Below, piece by piece: positions 56,209-64,000 of a stretch of DNA of 64,000 nucleotides; within the stretch, counting starts at the first letter, position 1; each line of letters begins with the position of its first letter. Position numbers and translations under genes: made by a program. Origin of the DNA: Myxococcales bacterium (GTDB taxonomy: Bacteria; Myxococcota_A; Polyangia; Haliangiales; Haliangiaceae); contig WYBA01000349.1 of the NCBI GenBank assembly GCA_011526095.1, positions 1 through 64,000 on the forward strand, written 5' to 3'. The notes beneath the pieces are model-generated. The model was not told the DNA's origin, did not search any database, and saw only the letters and a program-made list of their open reading frames with translations.

Positions 56209-58917
56209 GTGTCTGAGCGGACCCCACCGGGTAGCTCGGTCGGCGTCGCGGCGACGGAGCCGTCGCCGGGGCGTGCGGCGGAGTTGATGGCGGCGGAGAC
56301 GCGGACGGCGGCGGGCGGACCGGCGCGCGCTGCGTCCGTGGCCGGGCTGCCGGCGAAGGTGGGGCGTTACGTGGTGGTGGGGAAGCTGGGCGAGGGCGGG
56401 ATGGGGGTGGTGTACGAGGCGATGGACCCGGAGCTGAAGCGGCGGGTGGCGGTGAAGGTGGTGCGCGGACGCGGCGTGGCCGGCGTGGGGCAGGGGGCGT
56501 TGCTGCGCGAGGCGCAGGCGATGGCGCAGCTGTCGCACCCGTCGGTGGTGCCGGTGTTCGACGTGGGGACGGTGGACGAGGCGGGCGGCGGCGGGGGCGG
56601 GGTGTTCATCGCGATGGAGCTGGTGGAGGGGCAGACGCTGCGCGACTGGCTGAAGTCGGCGCGACGGCCGTGGAAGGACGTGGTGAAGGCACTCGTGGCG
56701 GCCGGGCGCGGGCTGGCGGCCGCACACGCCGCCGGGATCGTGCACCGCGACTTCAAGCCGGCGAACGTGCTCGTGGGGATGGACGGACGCGTCCGGGTGA
56801 CGGACTTCGGGCTGGCGCGTGTGGACGACGCGGTGCTCGGCCCCGACGAGGCGGGCGAGGCGGGTGGCGTCGCCGGGCTGACCATGCGCACGGCGGGCGT
56901 CGCGGGAACGCCCGGCTACGTGGCGCCCGAGGCGCTCGACGGCGTGGTCGACGCGCGCGGCGACCAGTTCGCCTTCTGCGTGTCGCTGTACGAGGCGCTG
57001 TACGGCGAGCGCCCGTTCGCGGCGGCGACGGGCAGCGGCCGCTCGCCGCTGATCGAGCTGGCCGAGGAGGTGCGCCGCGGCGCGGTGAAGCCCGCGCCGC
57101 GCGGCTCGCGCGTGCCGGGCTGGCTGCGGGCGATCGTGGTGCGGGGCCTGTCGCCGGATCCGGATCGCCGCTGGCCCTCGCTCGCGGCGATGCTCGGCGC
57201 GCTCGAGCGGGTCCCGCGGCGGCGTGGGCAGGTACTCGCGACGTTGGTGGCAGGTGTTGTCGCGGCGACGGTCTCGATGCGGACCTTGACCAAGGCAACG
57301 GAGCCCGTGGGTGAGCGCCCCTGCGAGGGGTTCTCGTTCCACTTGACCGGAGTCTGGGACGACGATGCTCGCGCACGCCTGCACGCGGCGATGCTCGCGA
57401 CGGGAATCCCTCGCGCCAAGGCGACCTGGGAACGCGTCGCGGAGCGGCTCGATGGCTACGCCGCGGCGTGGGTCCTGAGCGCCGAGACGACGTGCCGAGC
57501 CGCGATCGTTCATCAGTCCATCACATCGGCCGAGCGCGACCTGCGCACCCGTTGTCTGAACACTCGCCTCCACTCCCTTCGCGCTCTGACGTCTGCCCTC
57601 GCCGCGGCGCCCGAGACGACACTCGATCGCGCGGTCGCGGCCGCGGTGGCCCTGCCCGAGCTCCGTGTCTGCGAGGTCCCAGACCTTCTGTCCCGCTACG
57701 CCGCGGCTCCCCACACCGCCGCCGCCGCTGCGACCGTGGACGCCATCGAGCAGGATCTCGCCAGGGCCGAGGCGTCCTTCACTCTGCAGGACTTCACGAG
57801 TGGGATGGTGGAGGCGACGAGGGCGGAGGTGGCCGCGCGACTGATCGGACATCCAGCGCTGATCGCCGAGGCCGTCGTCGCGCAGGCCGAGATCTCCAAG
57901 GGCGCCGACTGGCCGGATGCGTTGCCTCGCATCGAGGCGGCCCTGTTGATCGCCGAGTCTCTAGGCATGGACGATAGCCGGTTCTCGCTGCTGCTCGCGC
58001 AGGGCACTCTGCACACGCAGCGGCGGCAGTTCGACGTCGCGCGTGGGGCACTGGCGAGCGCGAGCGCGGTGCTTGACCGGTTGCCCGGAGGACCCCACCC
58101 GAAGAAGCTCATGTCGCTCTTCGCCGCGAAGAGCGGTCTCGCGCAGTACGAGGACCGGGGTGCGGATGCGTTGCGGTTCGCGGAACAGCGACTCGAGTGG
58201 GCCAAGCAGCTCGACCCTCCCAGTCTGCTCAGCGTCGCCACGGCCCACGGCGATCTGGCCCGCGCCTTGTCGGAGGAGGGGGAGCATGACCGTGCGCGAG
58301 CGGAGATCGATGCATCACGCCGCCTCTTGAGCGCCGCGGTCGGTCCCGATCACCCGATCATGGGCCAGGTGACCCAAGTGCAAGCGCTCGTCACCGCGGG
58401 GCAGGGCGACTTCGACGGCGCTGCCCGACTCCAACGCGAGGCGGTCGATCGTATGACGGTCACGCTCGGCGCGAGTCACCGAAGAGTGCAGCAGGCGCTG
58501 CAGTCGCTCTGGGTCATGGAAGACCGGCGCGGCGCCCACGACGCGGCACTCGAGCTGGCGCGGCGTGGCGAAGCGGCGACCGCGTCCGATCCCGCATCTC
58601 GCAGCATCTCGATGAGGTGGACGCTGTTCCTCGCGCTGTCCGAGCTGGAGGCCCCGACCGGCGACGCCCGACGTGGGCTCGCCGTGATCGAGCGTGCCTA
58701 CCCCGAGCTGCAGCAACACATGTCACCCTCCGACGAGGTCACCGCGAAGTACGTGTGGGGGCGGGCGATCTGGCAGGTCGGAGTGGACCGTGCGCGCGCA
58801 CGGTCGATGCTCCGCGAGGCGATCCTGGAGTTCCGCGCGCTCGGTGCTGGCGACATCCCGACGCCGTGGCAGTCCTGGCTTCGAGCTCAGGGGCTCGAAG
58901 CGGTCCTCACCAGGTGA
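56209..58917 (+). CDS. Ser/Thr protein kinase with TPR tail, copy 2
   Basis: 902 residues from GTG 56209, 33 bp after copy 1. Same kinase motifs (GEGGMGVVYEA, HRDFKPAN, DFGLA, GTPGYVAPEAL) and a membrane-like stretch about 340-357 (VLATLVAGVVAATVSM). The C-terminal half is a different TPR-like region, so substrate or partner choice should differ. Tandem kinases of this type are usual in Myxococcota and could respond to cell-envelope cues next to an eCIS, though no direct link is visible. Confidence 0.92.
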   Translation: MSERTPPGSSVGVAATEPSPGRAAELMAAETRTAAGGPARAASVAGLPAKVGRYVVVGKLGEGGMGVVYEAMDPELKRRVAVKVVRGRGVAGVGQGALLREAQAMAQLSHPSVVPVFDVGTVDEAGGGGGGVFIAMELVEGQTLRDWLKSARRPWKDVVKALVAAGRGLAAAHAAGIVHRDFKPANVLVGMDGRVRVTDFGLARVDDAVLGPDEAGEAGGVAGLTMRTAGVAGTPGYVAPEALDGVVDARGDQFAFCVSLYEALYGERPFAAATGSGRSPLIELAEEVRRGAVKPAPRGSRVPGWLRAIVVRGLSPDPDRRWPSLAAMLGALERVPRRRGQVLATLVAGVVAATVSMRTLTKATEPVGERPCEGFSFHLTGVWDDDARARLHAAMLATGIPRAKATWERVAERLDGYAAAWVLSAETTCRAAIVHQSITSAERDLRTRCLNTRLHSLRALTSALAAAPETTLDRAVAAAVALPELRVCEVPDLLSRYAAAPHTAAAAATVDAIEQDLARAEASFTLQDFTSGMVEATRAEVAARLIGHPALIAEAVVAQAEISKGADWPDALPRIEAALLIAESLGMDDSRFSLLLAQGTLHTQRRQFDVARGALASASAVLDRLPGGPHPKKLMSLFAAKSGLAQYEDRGADALRFAEQRLEWAKQLDPPSLLSVATAHGDLARALSEEGEHDRARAEIDASRRLLSAAVGPDHPIMGQVTQVQALVTAGQGDFDGAARLQREAVDRMTVTLGASHRRVQQALQSLWVMEDRRGAHDAALELARRGEAATASDPASRSISMRWTLFLALSELEAPTGDARRGLAVIERAYPELQQHMSPSDEVTAKYVWGRAIWQVGVDRARARSMLREAILEFRALGAGDIPTPWQSWLRAQGLEAVLTR

Positions 58918-58952
58918 GCGACCGCGATCCGATCCCCTGGACCGCGCAGAAT

Positions 58953-58982
58953 TTGATCCCTCCGCGCGGCGACTGTTAGCAT
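58953..58982 (+). promoter_or_regulatory. Possible promoter upstream of the SprT-like gene
   Basis: TTGATC, 18 bp, TAGCAT in a locally AT-rich stretch. Four of six match the consensus at each box. The leader to GTG 59146 would be about 160 nt and includes TATATAAGGAGA as ribosome-binding site. Weak evidence. Confidence 0.3.
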
Positions 58983-59145
58983 TTTCTCGGTCGGTCCCCT
59001 GGCAGAAACCCGATCCGTTTCGCGGAGTTGCGGATCGAACCCGGCATCGGGCGCGCGGCGCCCCGGCGGCCGAGGTCTGTCCGCGTCCTGCCCCTGAAGC
59101 TGTCTTCGCCTGCTGTCTCGATACCTGCTTATATAAGGAGACCGA

Positions 59146-60075
59146 GTGAACCTGGCCGCGCCCCTGGCCGAGCTGGCGGTGGACCTGAGCCCCCCAGACG
59201 GATTCGCGACTTCGTACCTCGTGCCCATGCGAACCGCCTCTCCCTGCGCCGAACCCGACGCGTCGCTGACGCGATCGGACGAGGTGTCCGACGAGCGCGC
59301 CGCGCGGGCCCTGGCGATCGCCGACAGCCTGCGCAAGCGCCGCCGCGATCCCGAGGCGGCGCCGGGGCCGGAGCTGGCGGACGCGCAGGCGTCGCTCGAG
59401 CGCCGCATCCGCGCGCACCTGGCGCGCGGCACGGTGCGGGTCACGCTGACGGACAACCGCTACACGATGATCTCGGTGCGCCGGCAGGGGCGGGCGCCGG
59501 GGCGCGAGCGGCACTACGACGTCCGGCTCCACCACATGTTCGCCGACGCCGACCCGGTGATCACGCGCGCGCTCGCGCGCTACGTCGGCGAGAACGACCG
59601 CGACGCCTCGCGCATCCTCGGCACGTTCATCGACGACAACACCGAGCGCGTGCGCGGCCGGGCGCGGCGCACCCCGATGCAGGTCGTCGTCACCGCCGGC
59701 CAGCACCACGATCTGCGCTCGATCTTCGACGAGCTCAACGAGCGGTACTTCGACAACCAGATCGACGCGGCGATCACGTGGGGGCCGCGCACCGGCCAGC
59801 CGCGGCGGCGCAACAGCATCAAGATGGGCAGCTACTCGGTCGAGGACCGGCTGATCCGCATCCACCGCGCGCTCGACCGCGCGTTCGTCCCGCGGTTTGT
59901 CGTCGCGTGGATCGTGTTCCACGAGATGCTGCACCAGGTGCACGACATCAAGGTCAAGAACGGCCGCCGCGAGTTCCACTCGCGCGCGTTCCTCGCCGAC
60001 GAGGCGCGGTTCGAGCAGTACCACGAGGCGCGTGCGTGGGAGCGCGCGCACCTCGACGAGCTGCTCACCTACTGA
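59146..60075 (+). CDS. SprT-like zinc metallopeptidase
   Basis: 309 residues from GTG 59146 with AAGGAGA 7 nt upstream. N-terminal 75 residues charged and unrecognised. The SprT-like core follows about 185-305: FDELNERYFDNQIDAAITWG, RIHRALDRAFVPRFVVAWIV, then HEMLHQVHD (HExxH), and FHSRAFLADEARFEQY with further ligand candidates. No signal peptide. The stop runs 7 bp into the convergent ferredoxin gene. Confidence 0.88.
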   Translation: MNLAAPLAELAVDLSPPDGFATSYLVPMRTASPCAEPDASLTRSDEVSDERAARALAIADSLRKRRRDPEAAPGPELADAQASLERRIRAHLARGTVRVTLTDNRYTMISVRRQGRAPGRERHYDVRLHHMFADADPVITRALARYVGENDRDASRILGTFIDDNTERVRGRARRTPMQVVVTAGQHHDLRSIFDELNERYFDNQIDAAITWGPRTGQPRRRNSIKMGSYSVEDRLIRIHRALDRAFVPRFVVAWIVFHEMLHQVHDIKVKNGRREFHSRAFLADEARFEQYHEARAWERAHLDELLTY

Positions 60076-60392
60076 TCGTCGTCGAGACCGTCGTAGCGCA
60101 GGCGCGCGGGCAGCGCGCCGCCGGCGAGGTAGCCGAGCAGGTCCGGCAGGTCGGCGGCGGACACGCCGCACAGCCAGTCGCCCTCGGGGTAGACGACGAG
60201 GTTCGGGCCGTCGAAGCACGGCCCGAGGCAGCCGCACGGGGTCACGGCCACCGCGCCGACGAGCTCGTCGCGCGCCGCGACCTCGCGCTGCAGCGCCGCG
60301 ACGAGATCGACGCCGCCGCGCGCGCCGCAGGACGGCTTGCCGCCGTCCGGCCGCGTCTGGGTGCAGACGAACAGGTGACGGCGATGACGCAT
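60069..60392 (-). CDS. Thioredoxin-like [2Fe-2S] ferredoxin
   Basis: 107 residues from ATG 60392. FVCTQTRPDGGKPSCGARGG near the start and TPCGCLGPCFDGPNLVVYPE in the middle supply the four cluster Cys residues with the spacing of thioredoxin-like ferredoxins. Soluble electron carrier. It is convergent with the SprT-like gene and overlaps its end. Confidence 0.9.
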   Translation of the reverse strand: MRHRRHLFVCTQTRPDGGKPSCGARGGVDLVAALQREVAARDELVGAVAVTPCGCLGPCFDGPNLVVYPEGDWLCGVSAADLPDLLGYLAGGALPARLRYDGLDDDQ

Positions 60393-60563
60393 TGCCAGAA
60401 TCTACCGACACTCCCGTGCCGCGTCGCGTCGCGCTGACGCGCCGGACGTCCGAGAGTTGCACCGAAAACCTGGCGCAAGCCCTTGAGCGCGCAGGTCCGC
60501 TGTCACACGATTCCTCGCCGGTTCTCAAACGCTCTCGGGGGAGAGAGCCCGCCACACGCGCGC

Positions 60564-61247
60564 ATGTCGACGCCGCAGCACCACATCATCAAGGAGACCT
60601 CGGACTCCATCTCGCGCTTGCTCCAGGAGGAGTTCAAGCGCAGCGGGTACAAGCGCGTCCACATCGTGGACCAGGCGCCGAAGCCCGACGCGATCGAGGG
60701 CAAGCTGCCGGCGGTGTCGCTGTACCTGTATCAGATCTCGGTCGATCCAGACGGGTTCGACAGCAACGCCGCCACGGAGCTGGTGGAGGTCGCGCAGCCA
60801 GATGGAACGATGAAGGAGTTCCATCGGCGCCGCCGGCTGTGGATGCGTCTCGACTACCTGGTCTCGTGCTGGGCGCAGACCCCCGAGGACGAGCAGCTCT
60901 TGATGGGGCTGATCCTTCGCACCGTGATCGACAACGTGGAGCTCGGCGGCGATCGCCTCAAGGGTGGCAGCTTCGAGGAGGACTTCACGATCGAACTGCA
61001 GCTCTCGGGGCGTCTCGACGAGGGCACGCTGTCCCGGTTCTGGGGCAGCCTGAACCAGCCCGTTCGTCCGGCGATCCAGATCTACACGAGCGTCCCCATC
61101 GTCCCCGAGAAGCTCGAGGCGTTCACGCGCGTCGAGCACAAGACGATGGAGTACCGCAACATCCACGACCCGAAGGTCCGCGAGCAAGGACCGACCCCCA
61201 ACCCGTTCGCCCGGCGCCTCGACCTCGGAGGAGGCGGCCGGCGCTGA
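60564..61247 (+). CDS. DUF4255/Pvc16-like eCIS cap protein
   Basis: 227 residues from ATG 60564. DUF4255 family: HHIIKETSDSISRLLQEEF opening, LPAVSLYLYQISVDPDG, and LFARDYLVSCW-type core (RMDYLVSCWAQTPEDEQLLM as RLDYLVSCW here). In Afp/PVC particles the counterpart (Afp16/Pvc16) caps the tube and sheath. First gene of the structural operon; the sheath starts 39 bp on. An upstream ATG exists, but this one gives the family N-terminus. Confidence 0.9.
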   Translation: MSTPQHHIIKETSDSISRLLQEEFKRSGYKRVHIVDQAPKPDAIEGKLPAVSLYLYQISVDPDGFDSNAATELVEVAQPDGTMKEFHRRRRLWMRLDYLVSCWAQTPEDEQLLMGLILRTVIDNVELGGDRLKGGSFEEDFTIELQLSGRLDEGTLSRFWGSLNQPVRPAIQIYTSVPIVPEKLEAFTRVEHKTMEYRNIHDPKVREQGPTPNPFARRLDLGGGGRR

Positions 61248-61286
61248 GTTCGCATCTCTGTCTGGAACACACAGGAGGATTCTCGA

Positions 61287-62507
<1,221 letters not shown>

Positions 62508-62524
62508 GTTTCTGAGGTCGTGCC

Positions 62525-62689
62525 GCCCGGCACCTGGGAAGGTGCCCGGGCGGTGCGACGTAGAACGCCCGAGTCCTGGATCGACCAGGGAGTATCAGAC
62601 GCCAGACAGGGAGACCCCCGCGGGCTCTTGGTCCAAACCAAACCTCTTGCAGGCCGCTTCGTGCCTGCCCTGCTCGGGGGGACCAAGAG
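62525..62689 (+). ncRNA. Structured mRNA region between sheath and tube genes
   Basis: The 238-nt gap folds into several hairpins by eye. First, GCCCGG-CACCT (62525-62534) with AGGTGCCCGGGC (62540-62551), one bulge. Second, CCTGG/CCAGG at 62575-62589. Third, a perfect 10-bp stem CTCTTGGTCC (62625-62634) with GGACCAAGAG (62680-62689) enclosing GCAGGC/GCCTGC (62649-62668). Rest to 62745 is the tube leader with GGAGAA. Could slow read-through, protect the mRNA or act as a processing site; no known RNA family recognised. Confidence 0.6.
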
Positions 62690-62745
62690 TCGACGAGGGT
62701 CGCCGTGGACGGCTCCACCTCTGAAACGAAAGCTGGAGAACGAAC

Positions 62746-63651
62746 ATGGCTGTGGACACCAAGCGCAATTTTTCCGGCGGCAAGTACGCCTTCGAGCTCG
62801 ACGGCAAGGCAGCCGCACTGGTGAAGAAGTTCGACGGGCTCTTCCCCAAGACGAGCGTCGTCTCGACGAAGCAGTCGGCGGGCTACGAGCTGAAGACCAT
62901 CGGCAATGTCGAGTACGAAGACGCGACGGTCGAGCTCGGTCTCTCGATGGGCCAGGGCCTGATCGACTGGATCAACGCGTCGATGCGTGGCGAGCACATC
63001 CGGAAAGCTGGCTCGATCATCGCTGCCGATTCAGACGGCAACGCTCGTTCGCGCCGTGACTTCTCGGAGGCGCTGGTCACGGAGGTCAGCTTCCCGGCGT
63101 GCGACGCCGCGAGCAAGGACACCACGCCTGTCACGGTCAAGTTCAAGCCGGAGTACTCTCGGAGCAGCCCGGGAGATGGCTCGAAGATCAAGGGCGACGT
63201 CAACACGAAGCAGAAGGTCTTCCTGCCGTCGAACTTCCGCCTGGAGATCGGTGGCCTGCCGTGCCAGACGGTCAGCAAGGTGGGTGCGTTCACCTTCAAG
63301 CAGGCGGTCGTCGTGGACCCGATCGGCGACTCGCGTGAGTCCCAGATCATTCCGGGACCGATCAGCTTCACGGACCTCGACATCACGGGCGGCATGCGCG
63401 ACTACGACAAGTGGGCGGACTGGTTCCGCGACTTCGTGCTCGACGGCAACTGCGGGCAGGACAGGGAGCTGTCGGGCTCGATCACGTGGCTGAGCCAGAA
63501 CCGCAAGGAAGAGCTGGCACGGGTGACCTTCCACCAGATCGGCATCATCGAGCTGAAGGAGAACGCCAACGAGGCCGGCAAGGAGGGCGTCAAGACCTGG
63601 AACGCCAAGTGCTACTTCGAGTGGTGCGAGTTCGAGATCCTCGGGGCGTGA
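62746..63651 (+). CDS. eCIS inner tube protein, double-length
   Basis: 301 residues from ATG 62746, GGAGAA upstream. Tail-tube (gp19-like) fold in two halves: the first about 1-150 (KYAFELDGKAAALVKKFDGL, VSFPACDAASKDTTPVTVKF) and the second about 165-300 (FRLEIGGLPCQTVSKVGAFTF, ITGGMRDYDKWADWF, IIELKENANEAGKEG, YFEWCEFEIL). Usual eCIS tube proteins are about 150 residues, so this one is a tandem or expanded form. Subunits stack as hexamers within the sheath. Confidence 0.87.
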   Translation: MAVDTKRNFSGGKYAFELDGKAAALVKKFDGLFPKTSVVSTKQSAGYELKTIGNVEYEDATVELGLSMGQGLIDWINASMRGEHIRKAGSIIAADSDGNARSRRDFSEALVTEVSFPACDAASKDTTPVTVKFKPEYSRSSPGDGSKIKGDVNTKQKVFLPSNFRLEIGGLPCQTVSKVGAFTFKQAVVVDPIGDSRESQIIPGPISFTDLDITGGMRDYDKWADWFRDFVLDGNCGQDRELSGSITWLSQNRKEELARVTFHQIGIIELKENANEAGKEGVKTWNAKCYFEWCEFEILGA

Positions 63652-63677
63652 GCTAGCGGGTTCGGTTTGCTACGATG

Positions 63678-63710
63678 CGGCCTGCTCGGGGAACCGGGCA
63701 GGCCGTTTGT
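63678..63710 (+). terminator. Terminator-like hairpin after the tube gene
   Basis: CGGCCTGC (63678-63685) pairs with GCAGGCCG (63698-63705), with three further pairs in the loop side, followed by TTTGTCTGT. It lies 27 bp after the tube stop and 38 bp before the next start, so it should act as an attenuator, lowering expression of the genes beyond. Confidence 0.6.
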
Positions 63711-63742
63711 CTGTCCACTGACGGCCGGGGAGATCGCTTCGC

Positions 63743-64000
63743 ATGGCGTTCAAGACCGAGTTCAAGTTCATCCTCCCGCGTGGGTTCGTCGACAAGGACG
63801 GCAACGTGCACAAGGAAGGCACGATGCGCCTGGCGACCGCGCGCGACGAGATCCTGCCGCTGCAGGACTACCGCGTGCAGGCCAACCGCGCGTACCTGGT
63901 CATCGTGCTGCTGTCCCGCGTGATCACGCGGCTCGGCGACCAGAAGCACATCACAGTCGAGGACATCGAGAACCTGTTCTCCACCGACCTCGCGTTCCTC
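63743..64000 (+). CDS. Conserved eCIS protein, cut by the window end
   Basis: 86 codons from ATG 63743 up to the last base. FKTEFKFILPRGFVDKDGNV and MRLATARDEILPLQDYRVQ, then LVIVLLSRVITRLGDQKHIT, an alpha/beta opening like the small proteins that follow tube genes in eCIS and phage tail operons, perhaps a tail-assembly chaperone. The family is not certain from this fragment. Confidence 0.7.
   Translation, partial: MAFKTEFKFILPRGFVDKDGNVHKEGTMRLATARDEILPLQDYRVQANRAYLVIVLLSRVITRLGDQKHITVEDIENLFSTDLAFL

Noticed and set aside
60453-60500. A sigma-54-like box (TGGC ... TTGA) upstream of the eCIS operon
   Set aside because: The conserved GC at -12 is missing and spacing is off, so I do not call a promoter there.

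Overview
The window is very GC-rich with GTG and ATG starts, 4-bp gene overlaps, many lipoproteins, Ser/Thr kinases with TPR tails and no rRNA or tRNA that I could see. This fits a deltaproteobacterium of the Myxococcota (Haliangium/Kofleriaceae-like), by inference from gene style only.

The right edge (60.5-64 kb) opens the structural operon of an extracellular contractile injection system (eCIS, Afp/PVC type): a DUF4255/Pvc16-like cap protein, the sheath, a double-length tube protein and a truncated conserved protein. Baseplate, spike and terminator genes must lie beyond the window. The sheath-tube gap can fold into several hairpins, and a terminator-like hairpin follows the tube gene; both could set subunit ratios.

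The left two thirds (0-43 kb) look like effector territory for that machine. Three Afp15/Pvc15-type AAA+ ATPases (3-1004, 17304-15312, 39277-37298) each overlap by 4 bp the start of a different large, disordered-N-terminus protein: a LysM/metallopeptidase-like protein, a HYDIN-type Ig-domain protein, and a coiled-coil/membrane protein ending in a ParB-like nuclease toxin domain. Two further DUF4157 proteins (22261-25365, with caspase-like and SH3 domains; 39612-41806, frameshifted) stand alone. Small lipoproteins or immunity-like proteins follow the effectors, and one cassette shows a displaced 27-residue effector tail with a second lipoprotein copy, a polymorphic-toxin signature. Four of the five candidate effectors share a short N-terminal motif around Y-A-x-M-Q or P-Y, a candidate loading tag.

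Interspersed are accessory genes: a RAYT (REP-associated tyrosine transposase) with decayed copies, a P-loop ATPase fused to a PD-(D/E)XK nuclease domain preceded by tandem palindromes, a TIGR04255 operon, tandem pentapeptide-repeat proteins, an AbiE toxin-antitoxin pair, and SEC-C proteins. Two convergent lipoprotein pairs (17.5-21.9 kb and 43.2-46.9 kb) are duplicates of one another: the plus-strand members keep near-identical 5' halves and differ at the 3' end, and the minus-strand members share a promoter.

From 47 to 60.4 kb the content is more housekeeping-like: a SNF2 helicase plus SWIM-domain pair, a nested REP-like inverted-repeat region, a CPA2 cation/proton antiporter with RCK domains, two duplicated Ser/Thr kinases, a SprT-like metallopeptidase and a thioredoxin-like [2Fe-2S] ferredoxin, leading into the eCIS structural genes.
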